Assembly: GCF_001642805.2 (NCBI RefSeq) | Contig: NZ_CP016948.1 | Span: forward strand, 3,410,001-3,474,000 | Direction: 5' to 3' | Source of the DNA: Serratia surfactantfaciens | Lineage (GTDB): Bacteria; Pseudomonadota; Gammaproteobacteria; Enterobacterales; Enterobacteriaceae | Length of the DNA stretch: 64,000 nt | Shown here: one piece after another, positions 20,717 to 32,527 of the stretch | Numbering within the stretch: position 1 is the first letter of the stretch | Layout of the letters: each line of letters starts with the position of its first letter | Translations under genes and position numbers: made by a program | The notes under the pieces: model-generated | The model's input: the letters and a program-made list of their open reading frames with translations, nothing else | What the model was told of the DNA's origin: nothing | The model's database searches: none

Positions 20717-21559
20717 TTAAAACACCAACAGCATCAGGCAGGCAAACACCGGCACCGCCGCAGTCAGGCTATCGATACGATCCAGTATGCCGCCATGACC
20801 GGGGATCAAATGACCGCTGTCCTTGATGCCCGCTTCGCGTTTGAACATGCTTTCGGTCAAATCGCCCAGCACCGAAGCCAACGCGGCAAGCACCGAGCAG
20901 GCAAGCAAGGTGGTCGGCACCACGTTCAACGGCGCATAGCGGCCGAACAGCCAGGAAATGACCGCCGACGTCAACAGCCCGCCGATCAGCCCCTCCCAGG
21001 TTTTGCCCGGCGAGACCTTAGGCGCCAGCTTGTGCTTGCCGAACAGTTTGCCGAACATGTAGGCACCGGAATCCGCGCCCCACACCAGCAGCATCACGTA
21101 CAGCAGCCACCAGGCGCCGGTAAACGGGTTTTGCTCGTAGCCGAACTGGCGCAGCGCCAGCATGCCCCAGAAGAAAGGCACGATGGTCAGCAGGCCAAAC
21201 AACAGGCGCAGCGGGCGCGAATTGCGCCAGATAGCGGCCGAGCCGGGATAGAACAGCACCAGCAGCAGCGCCGCCAGCCACCAGGCCAGCGACAACCACA
21301 GCGAGCCGCTTATCTGCGGCACGGATTGGTGGTAAGCGGGGACGCTGATCATCATCAGCGCCAGCAGAAAACCGCACAGCATCGCCAACCAGATACGCTG
21401 CGAACGGGAGGTAAAACCGGCCAGTTGGCCCCACTCCCAGGCTGCTAACATGCACACGACGAGCGTTACCAGCGCAAAGGCCAGCGGCGGCAGCAGGAAC
21501 AGCGCCGCGATAACGATCGGGATTAAAATCAGAGCAGTTATGAGGCGATACTTCAGCAA
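20717..21559 (-). CDS. cdsA: CDP-diglyceride synthase
   Basis: Integral membrane phosphatidate cytidylyltransferase that makes CDP-diacylglycerol, the precursor of all phospholipids. The 280 residues (E. coli 285) contain many hydrophobic helices and the family signature near the C-terminus: MFKREAGIKDSGHLIPGHGG followed by ILDRIDSL. It lies 9 bp after uppS and 24 bp before rseP, so it is cotranscribed with them. Confidence 0.96.
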   Translation of the reverse strand: MLKYRLITALILIPIVIAALFLLPPLAFALVTLVVCMLAAWEWGQLAGFTSRSQRIWLAMLCGFLLALMMISVPAYHQSVPQISGSLWLSLAWWLAALLLVLFYPGSAAIWRNSRPLRLLFGLLTIVPFFWGMLALRQFGYEQNPFTGAWWLLYVMLLVWGADSGAYMFGKLFGKHKLAPKVSPGKTWEGLIGGLLTSAVISWLFGRYAPLNVVPTTLLACSVLAALASVLGDLTESMFKREAGIKDSGHLIPGHGGILDRIDSLTAAVPVFACLMLLVF

Positions 21560-21568
21560 AAGTTCTCC

Positions 21569-22327
21569 CTAGGACGCATCGGCGCCGATAGGTGTGGTTC
21601 CCCCGAAGCGGCGCTCACGTTGTGCAAATGCATTCAGCGCACCTTCAAAGACAAGTTCATCGAAATCAGGCCAGAGTACATCAGTAAAGTAAAGTTCAGC
21701 ATAGGCGATTTGCCACAGCAGGAAGTTACTGATGCGATGTTCACCGCCGGTGCGGATAACCAGATCCACCGGCGCCAGGTCGCTCATGCAAACCCGATCG
21801 CTCAATAATTCCTCGCTGATCTGATCCGGGCGCAACTCCCCTACCCGCACCTGTTCGGCCAGCTCTCTTACTCCCTGAATGATATCCCAACGGCCACCGT
21901 AGTTGGCAGCGATATTGAGCGTCAGGCCATCGTTATTTTCCGTCAGTGCTTCAGAGCGGCGGATCCGCTCTTGCAAACGCGCGCTGAACCGGCTGATATC
22001 GCCGATCACCCGCAGCCTGACGTTATGTTTATGCAGGCTTTTTACTTCACTATCCAAGGCGCGGACAAAAAGCTCCATCAGTGCGGAGACTTCCTGCACC
22101 GGACGGTTCCAGTTTTCGCTGCTGAAGGCATAAAGCGTGAGTGCATCTAAATGGTTGCTGGCGGCAAAGCTGACCGCGCGGCGAACCGATTTCACCCCTG
22201 CTTTATGACCGAAGACACGTAACTTGCCCTGACGTTTGGCCCAGCGTCCGTTACCGTCCATGATAATGGCGACATGGCGCGGCCCCGGGGAAGATGGATT
22301 AGCCTCTTGTTGGTTTGCGGACGACAT
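21569..22327 (-). CDS. uppS: Undecaprenyl diphosphate synthase (UppS/IspU)
   Basis: cis-prenyltransferase that makes the C55 lipid carrier for peptidoglycan, O-antigen and other envelope polymers. The 252 residues (E. coli 253) show the diphosphate-binding motif [15 protein letters not shown] with the catalytic aspartate, FSSENWNRP, and the C-terminal signature [20 protein letters not shown]. It heads the uppS-cdsA-rseP-bamA-skp-lpxD run. The 277-bp gap upstream contains the ispC terminator. Confidence 0.97.
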   Translation of the reverse strand: MSSANQQEANPSSPGPRHVAIIMDGNGRWAKRQGKLRVFGHKAGVKSVRRAVSFAASNHLDALTLYAFSSENWNRPVQEVSALMELFVRALDSEVKSLHKHNVRLRVIGDISRFSARLQERIRRSEALTENNDGLTLNIAANYGGRWDIIQGVRELAEQVRVGELRPDQISEELLSDRVCMSDLAPVDLVIRTGGEHRISNFLLWQIAYAELYFTDVLWPDFDELVFEGALNAFAQRERRFGGTTPIGADAS

Positions 22328-22391
22328 AACTCGTACTTATTTCCTCAATAGAAATATAACTGCCTTTCCGGAACATCAGGCCCTTGCGCGC

Positions 22392-22420
22392 AAAAAAAGC
22401 CGTGTGCCCGACACGGCTTT
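22392..22420 (-). terminator. ispC terminator
   Basis: A perfect 10-bp stem (AAAGCCGTGT / ACACGGCTTT) lies between ispC and uppS and is followed on the minus strand by a uridine run (seven A on the plus strand at 22392-22398). The remainder of the 22328-22604 gap shows no gene and presumably holds the uppS promoter. Confidence 0.85.
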
Positions 22421-22604
22421 CAGCCTGCCCTCGCGATGCCCGGCGCGGCCGGGCCGCTATTGACGCACAGGGCGCCAATCGGGCCATAATTCAACGGTAT
22501 AACCGCTGACAGGTGGCGCAGACTATACCACCTCAGCGGGGCATGAACAAACGGCCCCGCTGCGGCACACGTGAATTACGAGCAAAATCGGATAATCGCC
22601 GTGC

Positions 22605-23801
22605 TCAGTTGCACAACGCGCGAACACGTTCCTCGGCGGCGGCGCGCGCCTGACGGTCAATGTCTAAGACCGCTTCGATGCACGTCGGTTCCTGCAACGC
22701 CAGACGCTCGACCACCTGGCGGTTGACCGCCGCGATGTCGGTAAAGCGAATCTGCTGCTGCAAAAATGCCGCCACGGCGATTTCGTTGGCCGCGTTCAGC
22801 GCGGTAGTCGCCGCCTGGCCGGCGTCGAACGCTTCGACAGCCAGGTACAGACAAGGATAACGTTCACGCTCCGGTTCGGAGAAGGTCAGCGAACCGATAC
22901 GGCAGAAGTCCAGCGCTTCCACGCCGGAGTTCACGCGCTGCGGATACGCCATCGCATGGGCGATCGGCGTGCGCATATCCGGCGTACCCAACTGCGCCAG
23001 CACGCTGCCGTCGGCATAACGCACCATCGAGTGAATCACCGACTGCGGGTGCAGGATCACTTCCATTTGCTCGGCCGAGGCGTTAAACAGCCAGCGGGCC
23101 TCAATGTATTCCAGACCTTTGTTCATCATGGTGGCGGAATCCACCGAGATCTTGCGGCCCATCGACCAGTTCGGGTGGGCGCAGGCTTGATCCGGGGTCA
23201 TCGCGGCGAACTGCTCCAGCGGCGTGGTGCGGAACGGGCCGCCGGAGCCGGTAAGCACGATGCGCGACACACCATGACTGTCCAGTGAAGAGTATCCCAA
23301 CTGACGCTGAATGCTCTCAGGCAAACTCTGAAAAATCGCGTTGTGCTCGCTGTCGAGCGGCAGCAGTTGCGCCTGGCTTTGCCGCACCGCGTCCATAAAC
23401 AGACGGCCGCAGGTGACCAGCGACTCCTTGTTGGCCAGCAGTACCTGCTTGCCCGCGCGGATCGCCGCCAGCGTCGGCAGCAGCCCCGCGGCGCCAACGA
23501 TCGCCGCCGTCACTTGATCGACGTCATCCAACGCGGCCAGTTCGCAGGCCGCTTGTTCTCCGGCCAAGACTTCGGTAGCGACGCCGTTTTCCGCCAGGAT
23601 GACGCGCAGCTCGCGCGCAGCGCTTTCATCCGCCATCGCGGCAAAGGCGGGCCGGAATTCCATGCATTGCTGCGCCATGACCGCAACGTTGCGGCCGGCC
23701 ACCAGTGCTTTGATCGCAAAACGGTCGGGATTCGCCCTGACCACGGCCAGGGTGCTGGTCCCTACCGAGCCGGTCGAGCCAAGAATGGTCAGTTGCTTCA
23801 T
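22605..23801 (-). CDS. ispC: 1-deoxy-D-xylulose 5-phosphate reductoisomerase
   Basis: Second enzyme of the MEP isoprenoid pathway (also called Dxr): converts DXP to 2-C-methylerythritol 4-phosphate with NADPH. From the ATG at 23801 ([20 protein letters not shown]) it has 398 residues, exactly the E. coli length; the frame is open upstream to 23918 without family support. The NADPH-binding loop GSTGSVG, the ANKESLV motif and the metal/substrate motifs [17 protein letters not shown] and [10 protein letters not shown] are visible. It lies between frr and uppS, and thus next to the gene that uses its pathway's product. Confidence 0.97.
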   Translation of the reverse strand: MKQLTILGSTGSVGTSTLAVVRANPDRFAIKALVAGRNVAVMAQQCMEFRPAFAAMADESAARELRVILAENGVATEVLAGEQAACELAALDDVDQVTAAIVGAAGLLPTLAAIRAGKQVLLANKESLVTCGRLFMDAVRQSQAQLLPLDSEHNAIFQSLPESIQRQLGYSSLDSHGVSRIVLTGSGGPFRTTPLEQFAAMTPDQACAHPNWSMGRKISVDSATMMNKGLEYIEARWLFNASAEQMEVILHPQSVIHSMVRYADGSVLAQLGTPDMRTPIAHAMAYPQRVNSGVEALDFCRIGSLTFSEPERERYPCLYLAVEAFDAGQAATTALNAANEIAVAAFLQQQIRFTDIAAVNRQVVERLALQEPTCIEAVLDIDRQARAAAEERVRALCN

Positions 23802-23909
23802 GAGTTCACTCTGAATAACTGTCTGATGAGATCGGAGGTGCTCCAGTGTGGAACCTTGGACAACGCTTGTCCATGATCTTTCAGTACGATGAAACGGGAT
23901 CTGCGCCAC

Positions 23910-23945
23910 AAAAAACAAAGCGCCGCCCAGGCGACGCTTTTTTTC
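23910..23945. terminator. frr terminator, possibly bidirectional
   Basis: A stem with one internal mismatch (AAAGCG.CGCC / GGCG.CGCTTT, 23917-23940) is flanked by an A-rich run on the left and eight T on the right. It can therefore terminate on either strand. It lies 14 bp past the frr stop. Confidence 0.8.
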
Positions 23946-23958
23946 TGCGCGATGCTGA

Positions 23959-24516
23959 TTAGAATTCCATCAGCTCTTTTTCTTTCTCCGCCAGCGCGGC
24001 GTCGACCAGTTTGATGTAAGCGTCGGTCATTTTCTGAATCTCGTCTTGCGAACGACGCTCTTCGTCTTCGCTGATCTCTTTGTCTTTCAGCAGCGCCTTG
24101 ACCTTGTCGTTGGCGTCGCGGCGCACGTTGCGCACCGCCACACGGCCCTGCTCGGCTTCGCCGCGCACGATCTTGATCAGATCCTTACGACGCTCTTCGG
24201 TCAGCGGAGGCAACGGAACGCGAATGTCGGAACCGGCGGAAGACGGGTTGAGGCCCAGATCGGAACTCATGATCGCTTTTTCAACCGCCTGGCTCAGGCT
24301 GCGATCGAACACGTTGATTTTCAGCGTGCGGGAGTCTTCCACGGTCACGTTGGCCAGCTGACGCAGCGGGGTAGCGGCGCCGTAGTATTCCACCATGATG
24401 CCGTCCAGAATGCTTGGAGAAGCGCGGCCGGTGCGGATCTTGCTGATTTGGTTTTTGAATGCTTCTACGCTTTTTTCCATGCGTGAATCAGCATCTTTTC
24501 TGATTTCATTAGTCAC
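23959..24516 (-). CDS. frr: Ribosome recycling factor
   Basis: Acts with EF-G to split post-termination ribosomes. The 185 residues equal E. coli RRF. A long three-helix bundle with the inserted beta domain is recognisable ([57 protein letters not shown]). It lies between pyrH and ispC, the conserved tsf-pyrH-frr-ispC order. Confidence 0.98.
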   Translation of the reverse strand: MTNEIRKDADSRMEKSVEAFKNQISKIRTGRASPSILDGIMVEYYGAATPLRQLANVTVEDSRTLKINVFDRSLSQAVEKAIMSSDLGLNPSSAGSDIRVPLPPLTEERRKDLIKIVRGEAEQGRVAVRNVRRDANDKVKALLKDKEISEDEERRSQDEIQKMTDAYIKLVDAALAEKEKELMEF

Positions 24517-24635
24517 GTTGCAAACCCTTGGAAGCTGGTTACTTGGCAGGCGATACTCAAGTATAGCCCGTAATCGTACTCGGAGAGCGCGCGGCGCCTG
24601 GCGTCACGCGCTCCGAAAAAGGGGTGTGAACAGCC

Positions 24636-25361
24636 TTATTTGCTGATCAGCGTACCTTCGTTCTCACCCATCACCACGCGGCGCAGCGCGCCAGGCTTGT
24701 TCATGTTGAACACGCGGATCGGCAGACCGTGATCGCGGGCCAGCGTAAACGCCGCCAGATCCATCACTTTCAGCTCGCGCTCCAGCACGTCCTGATAGGT
24801 TAATTGTTCATACAGCGTCGCATCCGGGTTCTTCACCGGATCGGCGGAGTATACGCCATCCACTTTGGTGGCTTTCAGCACCACGTCCGCTTCGATCTCG
24901 ATGCCGCGCAGGCAAGCGGCGGAGTCGGTGGTGAAGAACGGGTTGCCGGTACCGGCGGAGAAGATCACCACGCGGTTGTTGCGCAGCAGGCTGATAGCCT
25001 CTGCCCAGCTGTAATTATCACATACGCCGTTCAGCGGGATCGCTGACATCAGGCGGGCGTTCACATAGGCACGGTGCAGTGCATCACGCATAGCCAGGCC
25101 GTTCATCACGGTAGCCAGCATTCCCATGTGGTCGCCCACTACGCGGTTCATGCCGGCCTGCGCCAGGCCCGCGCCGCGGAACAAGTTCCCGCCGCCAATA
25201 ACTACACCTACCTGAATTCCCAGTTCGACCAGCTCTTTCACTTCCTGAGCCATGCGATCCAAAACGCTGGCGTCGATACCAAAACCTTCTGCACCTTGCA
25301 GGGCTTCGCCACTCAGTTTAAGCAGAATACGCTGATATACGGGTTTTGCATTGGTTGCCAT
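24636..25361 (-). CDS. pyrH: UMP kinase
   Basis: Bacterial hexameric UMP kinase (amino acid kinase fold) that phosphorylates UMP to UDP and is regulated by GTP and UTP. The 241 residues equal the E. coli protein. Motifs include the N-terminal [26 protein letters not shown] and the C-terminal [13 protein letters not shown]. It lies between tsf and frr; a strong stem-loop sits between tsf and this gene. Confidence 0.98.
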   Translation of the reverse strand: MATNAKPVYQRILLKLSGEALQGAEGFGIDASVLDRMAQEVKELVELGIQVGVVIGGGNLFRGAGLAQAGMNRVVGDHMGMLATVMNGLAMRDALHRAYVNARLMSAIPLNGVCDNYSWAEAISLLRNNRVVIFSAGTGNPFFTTDSAACLRGIEIEADVVLKATKVDGVYSADPVKNPDATLYEQLTYQDVLERELKVMDLAAFTLARDHGLPIRVFNMNKPGALRRVVMGENEGTLISK

Positions 25362-25474
25362 GGTGTTCTGTCCTAAGAAGCAGTATTAGTATTGGGGATT
25401 TCAGCCGATGAAACGCGCCTGGGGTGAATATCACGCCGCAGGGCCTGCCACCGGTGTAATTCTGGCTGGATAGT

Positions 25475-25500
25475 ATGGAACCGCCAGACGGCGGTTCCAT
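25475..25500 (-). terminator. Intercistronic hairpin between tsf and pyrH
   Basis: A perfect 11-bp stem (ATGGAACCGCC / GGCGGTTCCAT) with the 4-nt loop AGAC lies 9 bp after the tsf stop. The minus strand downstream (ACTATCCAG) has no real uridine tract, so it probably gives partial termination or 3' end protection for the abundant rpsB-tsf message. Confidence 0.6.
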
Positions 25501-25509
25501 CGACAGTCA

Positions 25510-26361
25510 TTAAGACTGTTTGCTCATCGCGGCAACTTCAGCAGCGAAGTCGGTTTCGACTTTCTCGATGCCTTCGCCCACTTCGAAGCGAATGAAGTTG
25601 GTCACGTCAGCGTTGTGCTCTTTCAGCACCTGAGCAACAGACTTGCTCGGATCCATAACGAAAGGCTGACCGGTCAGAGAAACTTCGCCGGTGAATTTCT
25701 TCATGCGGCCTTCAACCATTTTCTCTGCGATTTCTTTCGGCTTGCCGGACTGCATGGCGATGTCCAACTGAACCTGGTACTCTTTTTCTACCACTTCAGC
25801 AGACACGTCTTCTGGCTTCACGAACTCTGGCTTGCTCGCCGCAACGTGCATTGCGATTTGCTTAACCAGCTCTTCGTCAGCGCCTTTAGCCGCAACCAGA
25901 ACGCCGATACGCGCGCCGTGCAGGTAGCTGCCCAGCACTTCGCCTTCCAGGGAAGCAACGCGACGAATGTTGATGTTTTCGCCGATTTTTGCCACCAGCG
26001 CTACGCGCTCTTCTTCGAACTGTGCTTTCAGCACGTCAACGTCAGTGATTTTGCCGGCCATAGCGGCATCCAGCACTTTGTCGGCGAACGCCTGGAAACC
26101 GGCGTCTTTTGCTACGAAGTCAGTCTGGCAGTTAACTTCCAGAATGATGCCGTAGTTGCCTTCGATCTTGGTTTTGATCACGCCGTCAGCAGCCACGTTG
26201 CCTGCTTTTTTAGCGGCTTTGATCGCACCGGACTTACGCATGTTTTCGATTGCCAGCTCGATGTCGCCGTTGGATTCAACCAGCGCCTTCTTGCAATCCA
26301 TCATGCCAGCGCCGGTACGCTCGCGCAGTTCTTTTACCAGGGCAGCGGTAATATCAGCCAT
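25510..26361 (-). CDS. tsf: Elongation factor Ts
   Basis: Guanine nucleotide exchange factor for EF-Tu. The 283 residues equal E. coli EF-Ts. The N-terminal UBA-like domain ([20 protein letters not shown]) and the core motif [14 protein letters not shown] that inserts into EF-Tu are clear. It is cotranscribed with rpsB, and a stem-loop lies between the two genes. Confidence 0.98.
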   Translation of the reverse strand: MADITAALVKELRERTGAGMMDCKKALVESNGDIELAIENMRKSGAIKAAKKAGNVAADGVIKTKIEGNYGIILEVNCQTDFVAKDAGFQAFADKVLDAAMAGKITDVDVLKAQFEEERVALVAKIGENINIRRVASLEGEVLGSYLHGARIGVLVAAKGADEELVKQIAMHVAASKPEFVKPEDVSAEVVEKEYQVQLDIAMQSGKPKEIAEKMVEGRMKKFTGEVSLTGQPFVMDPSKSVAQVLKEHNADVTNFIRFEVGEGIEKVETDFAAEVAAMSKQS

Positions 26362-26414
26362 TTATTTTTCCTCGGTTATCTCGCGTGGAGACAGTTCTCA
26401 TTCAGATAAGCAAA

Positions 26415-26434
26415 GGGGGCCTTTACAGGCCCCC
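26415..26434 (-). terminator. Intercistronic attenuator between rpsB and tsf
   Basis: An 8-bp GC-rich stem (GGGGGCCT-TTAC-AGGCCCCC) is followed on the minus strand by CTTTGCTT. This weak U-tract suggests partial termination that lowers tsf expression relative to rpsB. Confidence 0.6.
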
Positions 26435-26490
26435 CTAACCAACATATGTCAATACCTGGTTAATAAGGGCTCAGTGACGAGCTTGCCTTA

Positions 26491-27331
<841 letters not shown>

Positions 27332-27415
27332 ATTTACACAAAATGAGTGCAGTTAAAGTATTTTCGGCCAATTCCTGCCTGGTCACAAGAACCAAGACAC
27401 GGATCGCCGGCGCGC

Positions 27416-27445
27416 TTTATACCATAAACCCGCTGCCGACACCAA
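27416..27445 (-). promoter_or_regulatory. rpsB promoter
   Basis: On the minus strand, TTGGTG (27440-27445) and TATAAA (27416-27421) are separated by 18 bp and followed by a GC-rich discriminator (GCGCGCC), typical of growth-rate-controlled ribosomal promoters. The predicted start near 27409 gives a leader of about 190 nt. The rest of the rpsB-map gap has no gene. Confidence 0.6.
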
Positions 27446-27561
27446 CTTTTGTTGCTTTGCGCCGCGCGCCGGGAAATGAAATTTGGCAGCCCCCGGCCGG
27501 GCTGATACCATAAGTCACTGCTTCTTATTGTCGACGATAACGACACCTGCGGACGAATTTC

Positions 27562-28356
27562 ATGGCAATCTCAATTAAAACACCTGATGACATCCAAAAA
27601 ATGCGCGTGGCAGGCCGCCTGGCCGCCGAAGTGCTGGAGATCATCGAGCCGCACGTCAAACCTGGCGTGACCACCGGCGAACTGGACCGTATCTGTCACG
27701 AGTACATCACCAACGAACAGCAGGCCATTTCCGCCTGCCTCGGCTACCACGGCTTCCCGAAATCCGTGTGCATCTCGGTGAACGAAGTGGTGTGCCACGG
27801 CATCCCGAGCGACGACAAAACGCTGAAAGACGGCGACATCGTCAACATCGACGTGACCGTAATTAAAGACGGTTTCCACGGCGACACCTCGAAGATGTTC
27901 ATCGTCGGCAAACCGACAATTCTGGGCGAGCGTCTGTGCCGCGTCACGCAAGAGAGCCTGTACCTGGCGCTGAAGATGGTCAAGCCGGGCATCCGCCTGC
28001 GCACCCTGGGCAAGGCTATCCAGCAATTCGTCGAAGCCGAGAAATTCTCGGTGGTGCGCGAGTACTGCGGCCACGGCATCGGTGAAGTGTTCCACGAAGA
28101 GCCGCAGGTGCTGCACTATGACGCCGACGACGGCGGTGTGGTGCTGCAGGCGGGCATGGCCTTCACCATCGAACCGATGGTCAACGCCGGCGATTACCGC
28201 ATCCGCACCATGAAAGACGGTTGGACGGTAAAAACCAAAGATCGCAGCTTGTCGGCGCAGTATGAGCATACTATTGTGGTCACTGATAACGGCTGCGAGA
28301 TAATGACGTTGCGCAAGGATGACACCATCCCCAACATCATTACGCACGAGATGTAA
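27562..28356 (+). CDS. map: Methionine aminopeptidase type I
   Basis: Removes the initiator methionine from nascent proteins when the second residue is small. The 264 residues equal E. coli MetAP. All five metal ligands of the pita-bread fold are recognisable: the D of [17 protein letters not shown] (two Asp), the H of [12 protein letters not shown], the E of [10 protein letters not shown] and the final E of YEHTIVV. It is divergent from rpsB and followed by a terminator before glnD. Confidence 0.98.
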   Translation: MAISIKTPDDIQKMRVAGRLAAEVLEIIEPHVKPGVTTGELDRICHEYITNEQQAISACLGYHGFPKSVCISVNEVVCHGIPSDDKTLKDGDIVNIDVTVIKDGFHGDTSKMFIVGKPTILGERLCRVTQESLYLALKMVKPGIRLRTLGKAIQQFVEAEKFSVVREYCGHGIGEVFHEEPQVLHYDADDGGVVLQAGMAFTIEPMVNAGDYRIRTMKDGWTVKTKDRSLSAQYEHTIVVTDNGCEIMTLRKDDTIPNIITHEM

Positions 28357-28390
28357 GCACCGCGGCGCACGCCGCGTGCAGAATGTCACC

Positions 28391-28415
28391 AGGCCGGCTT
28401 ATGCCGGCCTTTTTT
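28391..28415 (+). terminator. map terminator
   Basis: The hairpin AGGCCGGC-TTAT-GCCGGCCT is followed by five T, 35 bp after the map stop and 15 bp before glnD. Some read-through into glnD is plausible because the gap is short. Confidence 0.8.
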
Positions 28416-28429
28416 ATGGGCTGCGCACT

Positions 28430-31084
28430 ATGTCTGACAATCTCCTTCAAACGGCCGCGCCGATGCCGCCCGCCTCTCCCAGCGTCTACGGCGACGACGA
28501 TCTCACCTGCCTGGTGCTGAAACAGCGGCTGGAGCAGTTCCAGCTGTGGCTGGCGGCGGCGTTCGACGCCGGCTCCAGCGCCGAAAGCCTGGTGGCGGCG
28601 CGCAGCGACTTCATCGATCGCCTGCTGCGCCGGCTGTGGACGTTTTACGGCTTCGAAGATATCCCGGAAACCGCGCTGGTGGCGGTCGGCGGCTATGGCC
28701 GCGGCGAGCTGCATCCGCTGTCGGATATCGACGTGCTGGTGCTCAGCCAGCGCCGACTGACGGAGCAACAGTCGCAACGGGTCGGCGAGTTCATCACCCT
28801 GCTGTGGGATCTCAAGCTGGAAGTGGGCCACAGCGTGCGCACCCTGGAAGAGTGCCTGTTGGAAGGGCTGGCGGATCTGACCGTGGCCACCAACCTGATC
28901 GAATCGCGCATGATCTGCGGCGACGTCGCGCTGTTCCTGCAGATGCAAAAGCATATCTTCAGCGACGGCTTCTGGCCTTCGCCGCAGTTTTTCCACGCCA
29001 AGATCAACGAACAGCAAGAGCGCCACCAGCGCTACCACGGCACCAGCTATAACCTGGAGCCGGATATCAAAAGCAGCCCCGGCGGCCTGCGCGATATCCA
29101 CACGCTGCTGTGGGTGGCGCGTCGTCACTTCGGCGCCACCTCGCTGGACGAAATGGTCGGCTTCGGTTTCCTCACCCAGGCCGAGCGCAACGAGCTGAAC
29201 GAGTGCCAAAGCTTCCTGTGGCGCATCCGTTTCGCGCTGCACCTGGTGCTGCCGCGTTACGACAACCGTCTGCTGTTCGATCGTCAGCTCAGCGTAGCGC
29301 AGCTGCTGCGCTACGAAGGTGAAGGCAACGAGCCGGTCGAGCGCATGATGAAAGACTTCTACCGCATGACGCGCCGCGTCAGCGAGTTGAACCACATGCT
29401 GCTGCAGCTGTTCGACGAAGCCATCCTGGCGCTGGACGCCACCGAAAAGCCGCGCCCGCTGAACGACGATTTCCAGCTGCGCGGCGATCTGATCGACCTG
29501 CGCGACGAAACGCTGTTTATCCGTGAGCCGCAAGCCATCATGCGCATGTTCTACCTGATGGTACGCAACCGCGAGATCAAGGGCATTTATTCCACCACCG
29601 TGCGCCAGTTGCGCCACGCGCGCCGCCACCTGAAACAGCCGCTGTGCACCATCCCGGAAGCGCGCGATCTGTTTATGGCCATCCTGCGCCATCCCGGCGC
29701 GGTGTCGCGCGCGCTGGTGCCGATGCACCGTCACAGCGTGCTGTGGGCCTACATGCCGCAATGGGGCAAGATTGTCGGGCAGATGCAGTTCGACCTGTTC
29801 CATGCCTATACCGTCGACGAACACACCATCCGCGTGCTGCAGAAGCTGGAGAGCTTCGCCGAGCCTGAAACCCGGCCGCGCCATCCGCTGTGCGTGGAGC
29901 TGTACCCGCGCCTGCCGCACCCGGAACTGCTGCTGCTGGCGGCCTTGTTCCACGATATCGCCAAAGGGCGCGGCGGCGATCACTCGATCCTCGGCGCGGA
30001 AGACGTGGTGGAGTTCGCCGAACTGCACGGCCTCAACTCGCGCGAAACTCAGCTGGTGGCCTGGCTGGTGCGCTGCCACCTGCTGATGTCAGTCACCGCG
30101 CAGCGCCGCGATATTCAGGATCCGACGGTGATCCAGCAGTTCAGCAGCGAAGTGCAGAGCGAGACCCGCCTGCGCTATCTGGTGTGTCTGACGGTGGCGG
30201 ATATCTGCGCCACCAACGAAACCCTGTGGAACAGCTGGAAACAGAGCCTGTTGCGCGAGCTGTATTTCGCCACCGAGAAGCAGCTGCGCCGCGGCATGCA
30301 AAACAGCCCGGATCTACGCGAACGCGTGCGCCACCACCGCCTGCAGGCGCTGGCGCTGCTGCGCATGGACAACATCGACGAAGAGGCGCTGCACCGTATC
30401 TGGAGCCGCTGCCGCGCCGACTATTTCCTGCGTCACTCGCCGAATCAGCTGGCCTGGCACGCCCGCCATCTTCTGGCCCACGACTCCACCCAGCCGCTGG
30501 TGCTAGTCAGCCGCCAGGCGACGCGCGGCGGCACCGAGATCTTCATCTGGAGCCCGGATCGCCCTTACCTGTTCGCCGCCGTCGCCGGAGAGATGGATCG
30601 CCGTAACCTGAGCGTGCACGACGCGCAGATCTTCACCAACCGCGACGGCATGGCGATGGACACCTTTATCGTGCTGGAGCCGGACGGCAGCCCGCTGGCG
30701 CAAGATCGCCACGCGGCGATCCGCCAGGCGCTGCTGCAGGCCATCACCCAGCGGGAGTACCAGCCGCCGCGCGTGCGCCGGCCATCTTCCAAGCTGCGCC
30801 ACTTCAGCGTGCCGACCGAAGTCACCTTCCTGCCGACCCACACCGATCGCCGCAGCTACCTGGAGCTGACCGCGCTCGACCAACCCGGCCTGTTGGCGCG
30901 GGTGGGCGAAGTGTTCGCCGATCTGGGGCTGTCGCTGCACGGCGCGCGCATTTCAACCATCGGCGAGCGGGTCGAGGATTTGTTTATCCTGGCCGACGGC
31001 GAGCGGCGCGCACTCGACCAAGAAACGCGCAGAAAGTTGGAGCAACGGTTGACAGAGGCCCTCACCCCAAACGATAAAATGTGA
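28430..31084 (+). CDS. glnD: PII uridylyltransferase/uridylyl-removing enzyme GlnD
   Basis: Primary glutamine sensor: it uridylylates PII proteins when glutamine is low and removes UMP when it is high. From the ATG at 28430 ([14 protein letters not shown]) it has 884 residues (E. coli 890); an upstream open frame that includes the map terminator is not used. Domains in order: a nucleotidyltransferase with [19 protein letters not shown] near residue 90, a helical region, an HD hydrolase domain with [14 protein letters not shown], and two C-terminal ACT domains ([40 protein letters not shown]). It lies between map and dapD, the reverse complement of the E. coli order. Confidence 0.97.
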   Translation: MSDNLLQTAAPMPPASPSVYGDDDLTCLVLKQRLEQFQLWLAAAFDAGSSAESLVAARSDFIDRLLRRLWTFYGFEDIPETALVAVGGYGRGELHPLSDIDVLVLSQRRLTEQQSQRVGEFITLLWDLKLEVGHSVRTLEECLLEGLADLTVATNLIESRMICGDVALFLQMQKHIFSDGFWPSPQFFHAKINEQQERHQRYHGTSYNLEPDIKSSPGGLRDIHTLLWVARRHFGATSLDEMVGFGFLTQAERNELNECQSFLWRIRFALHLVLPRYDNRLLFDRQLSVAQLLRYEGEGNEPVERMMKDFYRMTRRVSELNHMLLQLFDEAILALDATEKPRPLNDDFQLRGDLIDLRDETLFIREPQAIMRMFYLMVRNREIKGIYSTTVRQLRHARRHLKQPLCTIPEARDLFMAILRHPGAVSRALVPMHRHSVLWAYMPQWGKIVGQMQFDLFHAYTVDEHTIRVLQKLESFAEPETRPRHPLCVELYPRLPHPELLLLAALFHDIAKGRGGDHSILGAEDVVEFAELHGLNSRETQLVAWLVRCHLLMSVTAQRRDIQDPTVIQQFSSEVQSETRLRYLVCLTVADICATNETLWNSWKQSLLRELYFATEKQLRRGMQNSPDLRERVRHHRLQALALLRMDNIDEEALHRIWSRCRADYFLRHSPNQLAWHARHLLAHDSTQPLVLVSRQATRGGTEIFIWSPDRPYLFAAVAGEMDRRNLSVHDAQIFTNRDGMAMDTFIVLEPDGSPLAQDRHAAIRQALLQAITQREYQPPRVRRPSSKLRHFSVPTEVTFLPTHTDRRSYLELTALDQPGLLARVGEVFADLGLSLHGARISTIGERVEDLFILADGERRALDQETRRKLEQRLTEALTPNDKM

Positions 31085-31126
31085 TACAAGTAACTTTTTA
31101 CCGACAACATCAGGAAAGAGAACAGC

Positions 31127-31951
31127 ATGCAGCAATTACAGAACGTTATTGAAAGCGCCTTCGAACGCCGTGCGGACATCACCCCGGCGAACGTAGACAC
31201 CGTAACGCGCGAAGCGGTAAACCAGGTGATCGGCCTGCTGGACAGCGGCGCCCTGCGCGTCGCCGAGAAGATTGACGGTCAATGGGTCACCCATCAGTGG
31301 CTGAAGAAAGCCGTGCTGCTCTCTTTCCGCATCAACGACAACAAGGTGATGGACGGCGCGGAAACCCGTTACTACGACAAGGTGCCGATGAAGTTCGCCG
31401 ACTACGACGAAGCGCGCTTCCAGAAGGAAGGTTTCCGCGTCGTTCCGCCGGCCACCGTGCGCCAGGGCGCGTTCATCGCACGCAACACCGTGCTGATGCC
31501 GTCTTACGTTAACATCGGCGCCTACGTCGACGAAGGCACCATGGTCGACACCTGGGCAACCGTCGGTTCTTGCGCGCAGATCGGCAAAAACGTCCACCTG
31601 TCCGGCGGCGTCGGCATCGGTGGCGTGCTGGAGCCGCTGCAGGCCAACCCGACCATCATCGAAGACAACTGCTTCATCGGCGCGCGCTCCGAAGTGGTGG
31701 AAGGCGTGATCGTGGAAGAAGGCTCGGTGATCTCGATGGGCGTGTATCTCGGCCAGAGCACCCGCATCTATGACCGCGAGACCGGCGAAATCCATTACGG
31801 CCGCGTGCCGGCGGGTTCGGTGGTGGTTTCCGGCAACCTGCCGTCGAAAGACGGTTCTTACAGCCTGTACTGCGCGGTGATCGTCAAGAAAGTCGACGCC
31901 AAAACGCGCGGTAAAGTCGGCATTAATGAGTTATTGCGCACTATCGACTAA
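31127..31951 (+). CDS. dapD: Tetrahydrodipicolinate N-succinyltransferase
   Basis: Succinylase step of diaminopimelate/lysine synthesis. The 274 residues equal E. coli DapD. An N-terminal helical domain is followed by a left-handed beta-helix of hexapeptide repeats ([40 protein letters not shown]) and a C-terminal strand region. It follows glnD by 42 bp and ends at a strong terminator. Its product lysine is the substrate of the decarboxylases at the other end of the window. Confidence 0.97.
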   Translation: MQQLQNVIESAFERRADITPANVDTVTREAVNQVIGLLDSGALRVAEKIDGQWVTHQWLKKAVLLSFRINDNKVMDGAETRYYDKVPMKFADYDEARFQKEGFRVVPPATVRQGAFIARNTVLMPSYVNIGAYVDEGTMVDTWATVGSCAQIGKNVHLSGGVGIGGVLEPLQANPTIIEDNCFIGARSEVVEGVIVEEGSVISMGVYLGQSTRIYDRETGEIHYGRVPAGSVVVSGNLPSKDGSYSLYCAVIVKKVDAKTRGKVGINELLRTID

Positions 31952-31957
31952 ATTGAA

Positions 31958-31986
31958 ATAGCGGGTGATTCACCCGCTATTTTTTT
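31958..31986 (+). terminator. dapD terminator
   Basis: A perfect 10-bp stem (ATAGCGGGTG-ATT-CACCCGCTAT) is followed by six or more T immediately after the dapD stop. Confidence 0.9.
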
Positions 31987-32080
31987 GTCTGCGTTTCGCT
32001 GGCAGTCACAGTCGCAGATCTCGCTTTCCGCCATAATCGCAGTCGTGGAATATAACGATCACATCTAAAGAGGGCGCAGT

Positions 32081-32470
32081 ATGTACGATAACTTGAAGAG
32101 TTTGGGCATCAATCAACCGGAAGACGTCGATCGCTATAGCCTGCGTCAAGAGGCCAACAACGACATCCTCAAGATCTATTTCCGCAAGGATAAGGGCGAG
32201 TTCTTCGCCAAGAGCGTGAAATTCAAGTACCCGCGCCAGCGTAAAACCGTGGTGGCGGACAACGCCGGTCAGGGCTACAAGGAAATTCACGAGATCAACC
32301 CGAACCTGCGTTATGTGATCGACGAGCTGGATCAGCTGTGCCAACGCGATCAGGTGGAAGTGGATCTGAAGCGTAAAATCCTCGACGACCTGCGCCATCT
32401 CGAAGGCGTGGTGTCGCACAAGATTGCCGAGATCGAAGCCGATCTGGAAAAACTCACCCGCGGCAAATAA
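32081..32470 (+). CDS. yaeH: UPF0325 family protein YaeH
   Basis: Small conserved protein of unknown function. The 129 residues align with E. coli YaeH (128) from [10 protein letters not shown] to the end, with identical core stretches ([36 protein letters not shown]). The C-terminal third is helical and charged ([27 protein letters not shown]). A good ribosome binding site (AGAGGG) precedes the start. It is the last gene of the 4-minute-like block; the next gene belongs to a different E. coli neighbourhood. Confidence 0.93.
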   Translation: MYDNLKSLGINQPEDVDRYSLRQEANNDILKIYFRKDKGEFFAKSVKFKYPRQRKTVVADNAGQGYKEIHEINPNLRYVIDELDQLCQRDQVEVDLKRKILDDLRHLEGVVSHKIAEIEADLEKLTRGK

Positions 32471-32498
32471 TGCGGATCGGTTGACCCGCATCATCGCC

Positions 32499-32524
32499 AA
32501 GGCGCCCTTTCGCGGCGCCTTTTT
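32499..32524. terminator. Terminator between convergent yaeH and yqcA
   Basis: The stem AAGGCGCC / GGCGCCTT with a 7-nt loop is followed by four or five T on the plus strand, 28 bp past the yaeH stop. It sits at the junction of the two synteny blocks and may also act on yqcA from the other side. Confidence 0.75.
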
Positions 32525-32527
32525 ACT

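Noticed and set aside
24581..24615. GC-rich hairpin between pyrH and frr
   Set aside because: It has a bulge and a large loop, and the T-run precedes rather than follows it on the transcribed strand. Function cannot be supported.
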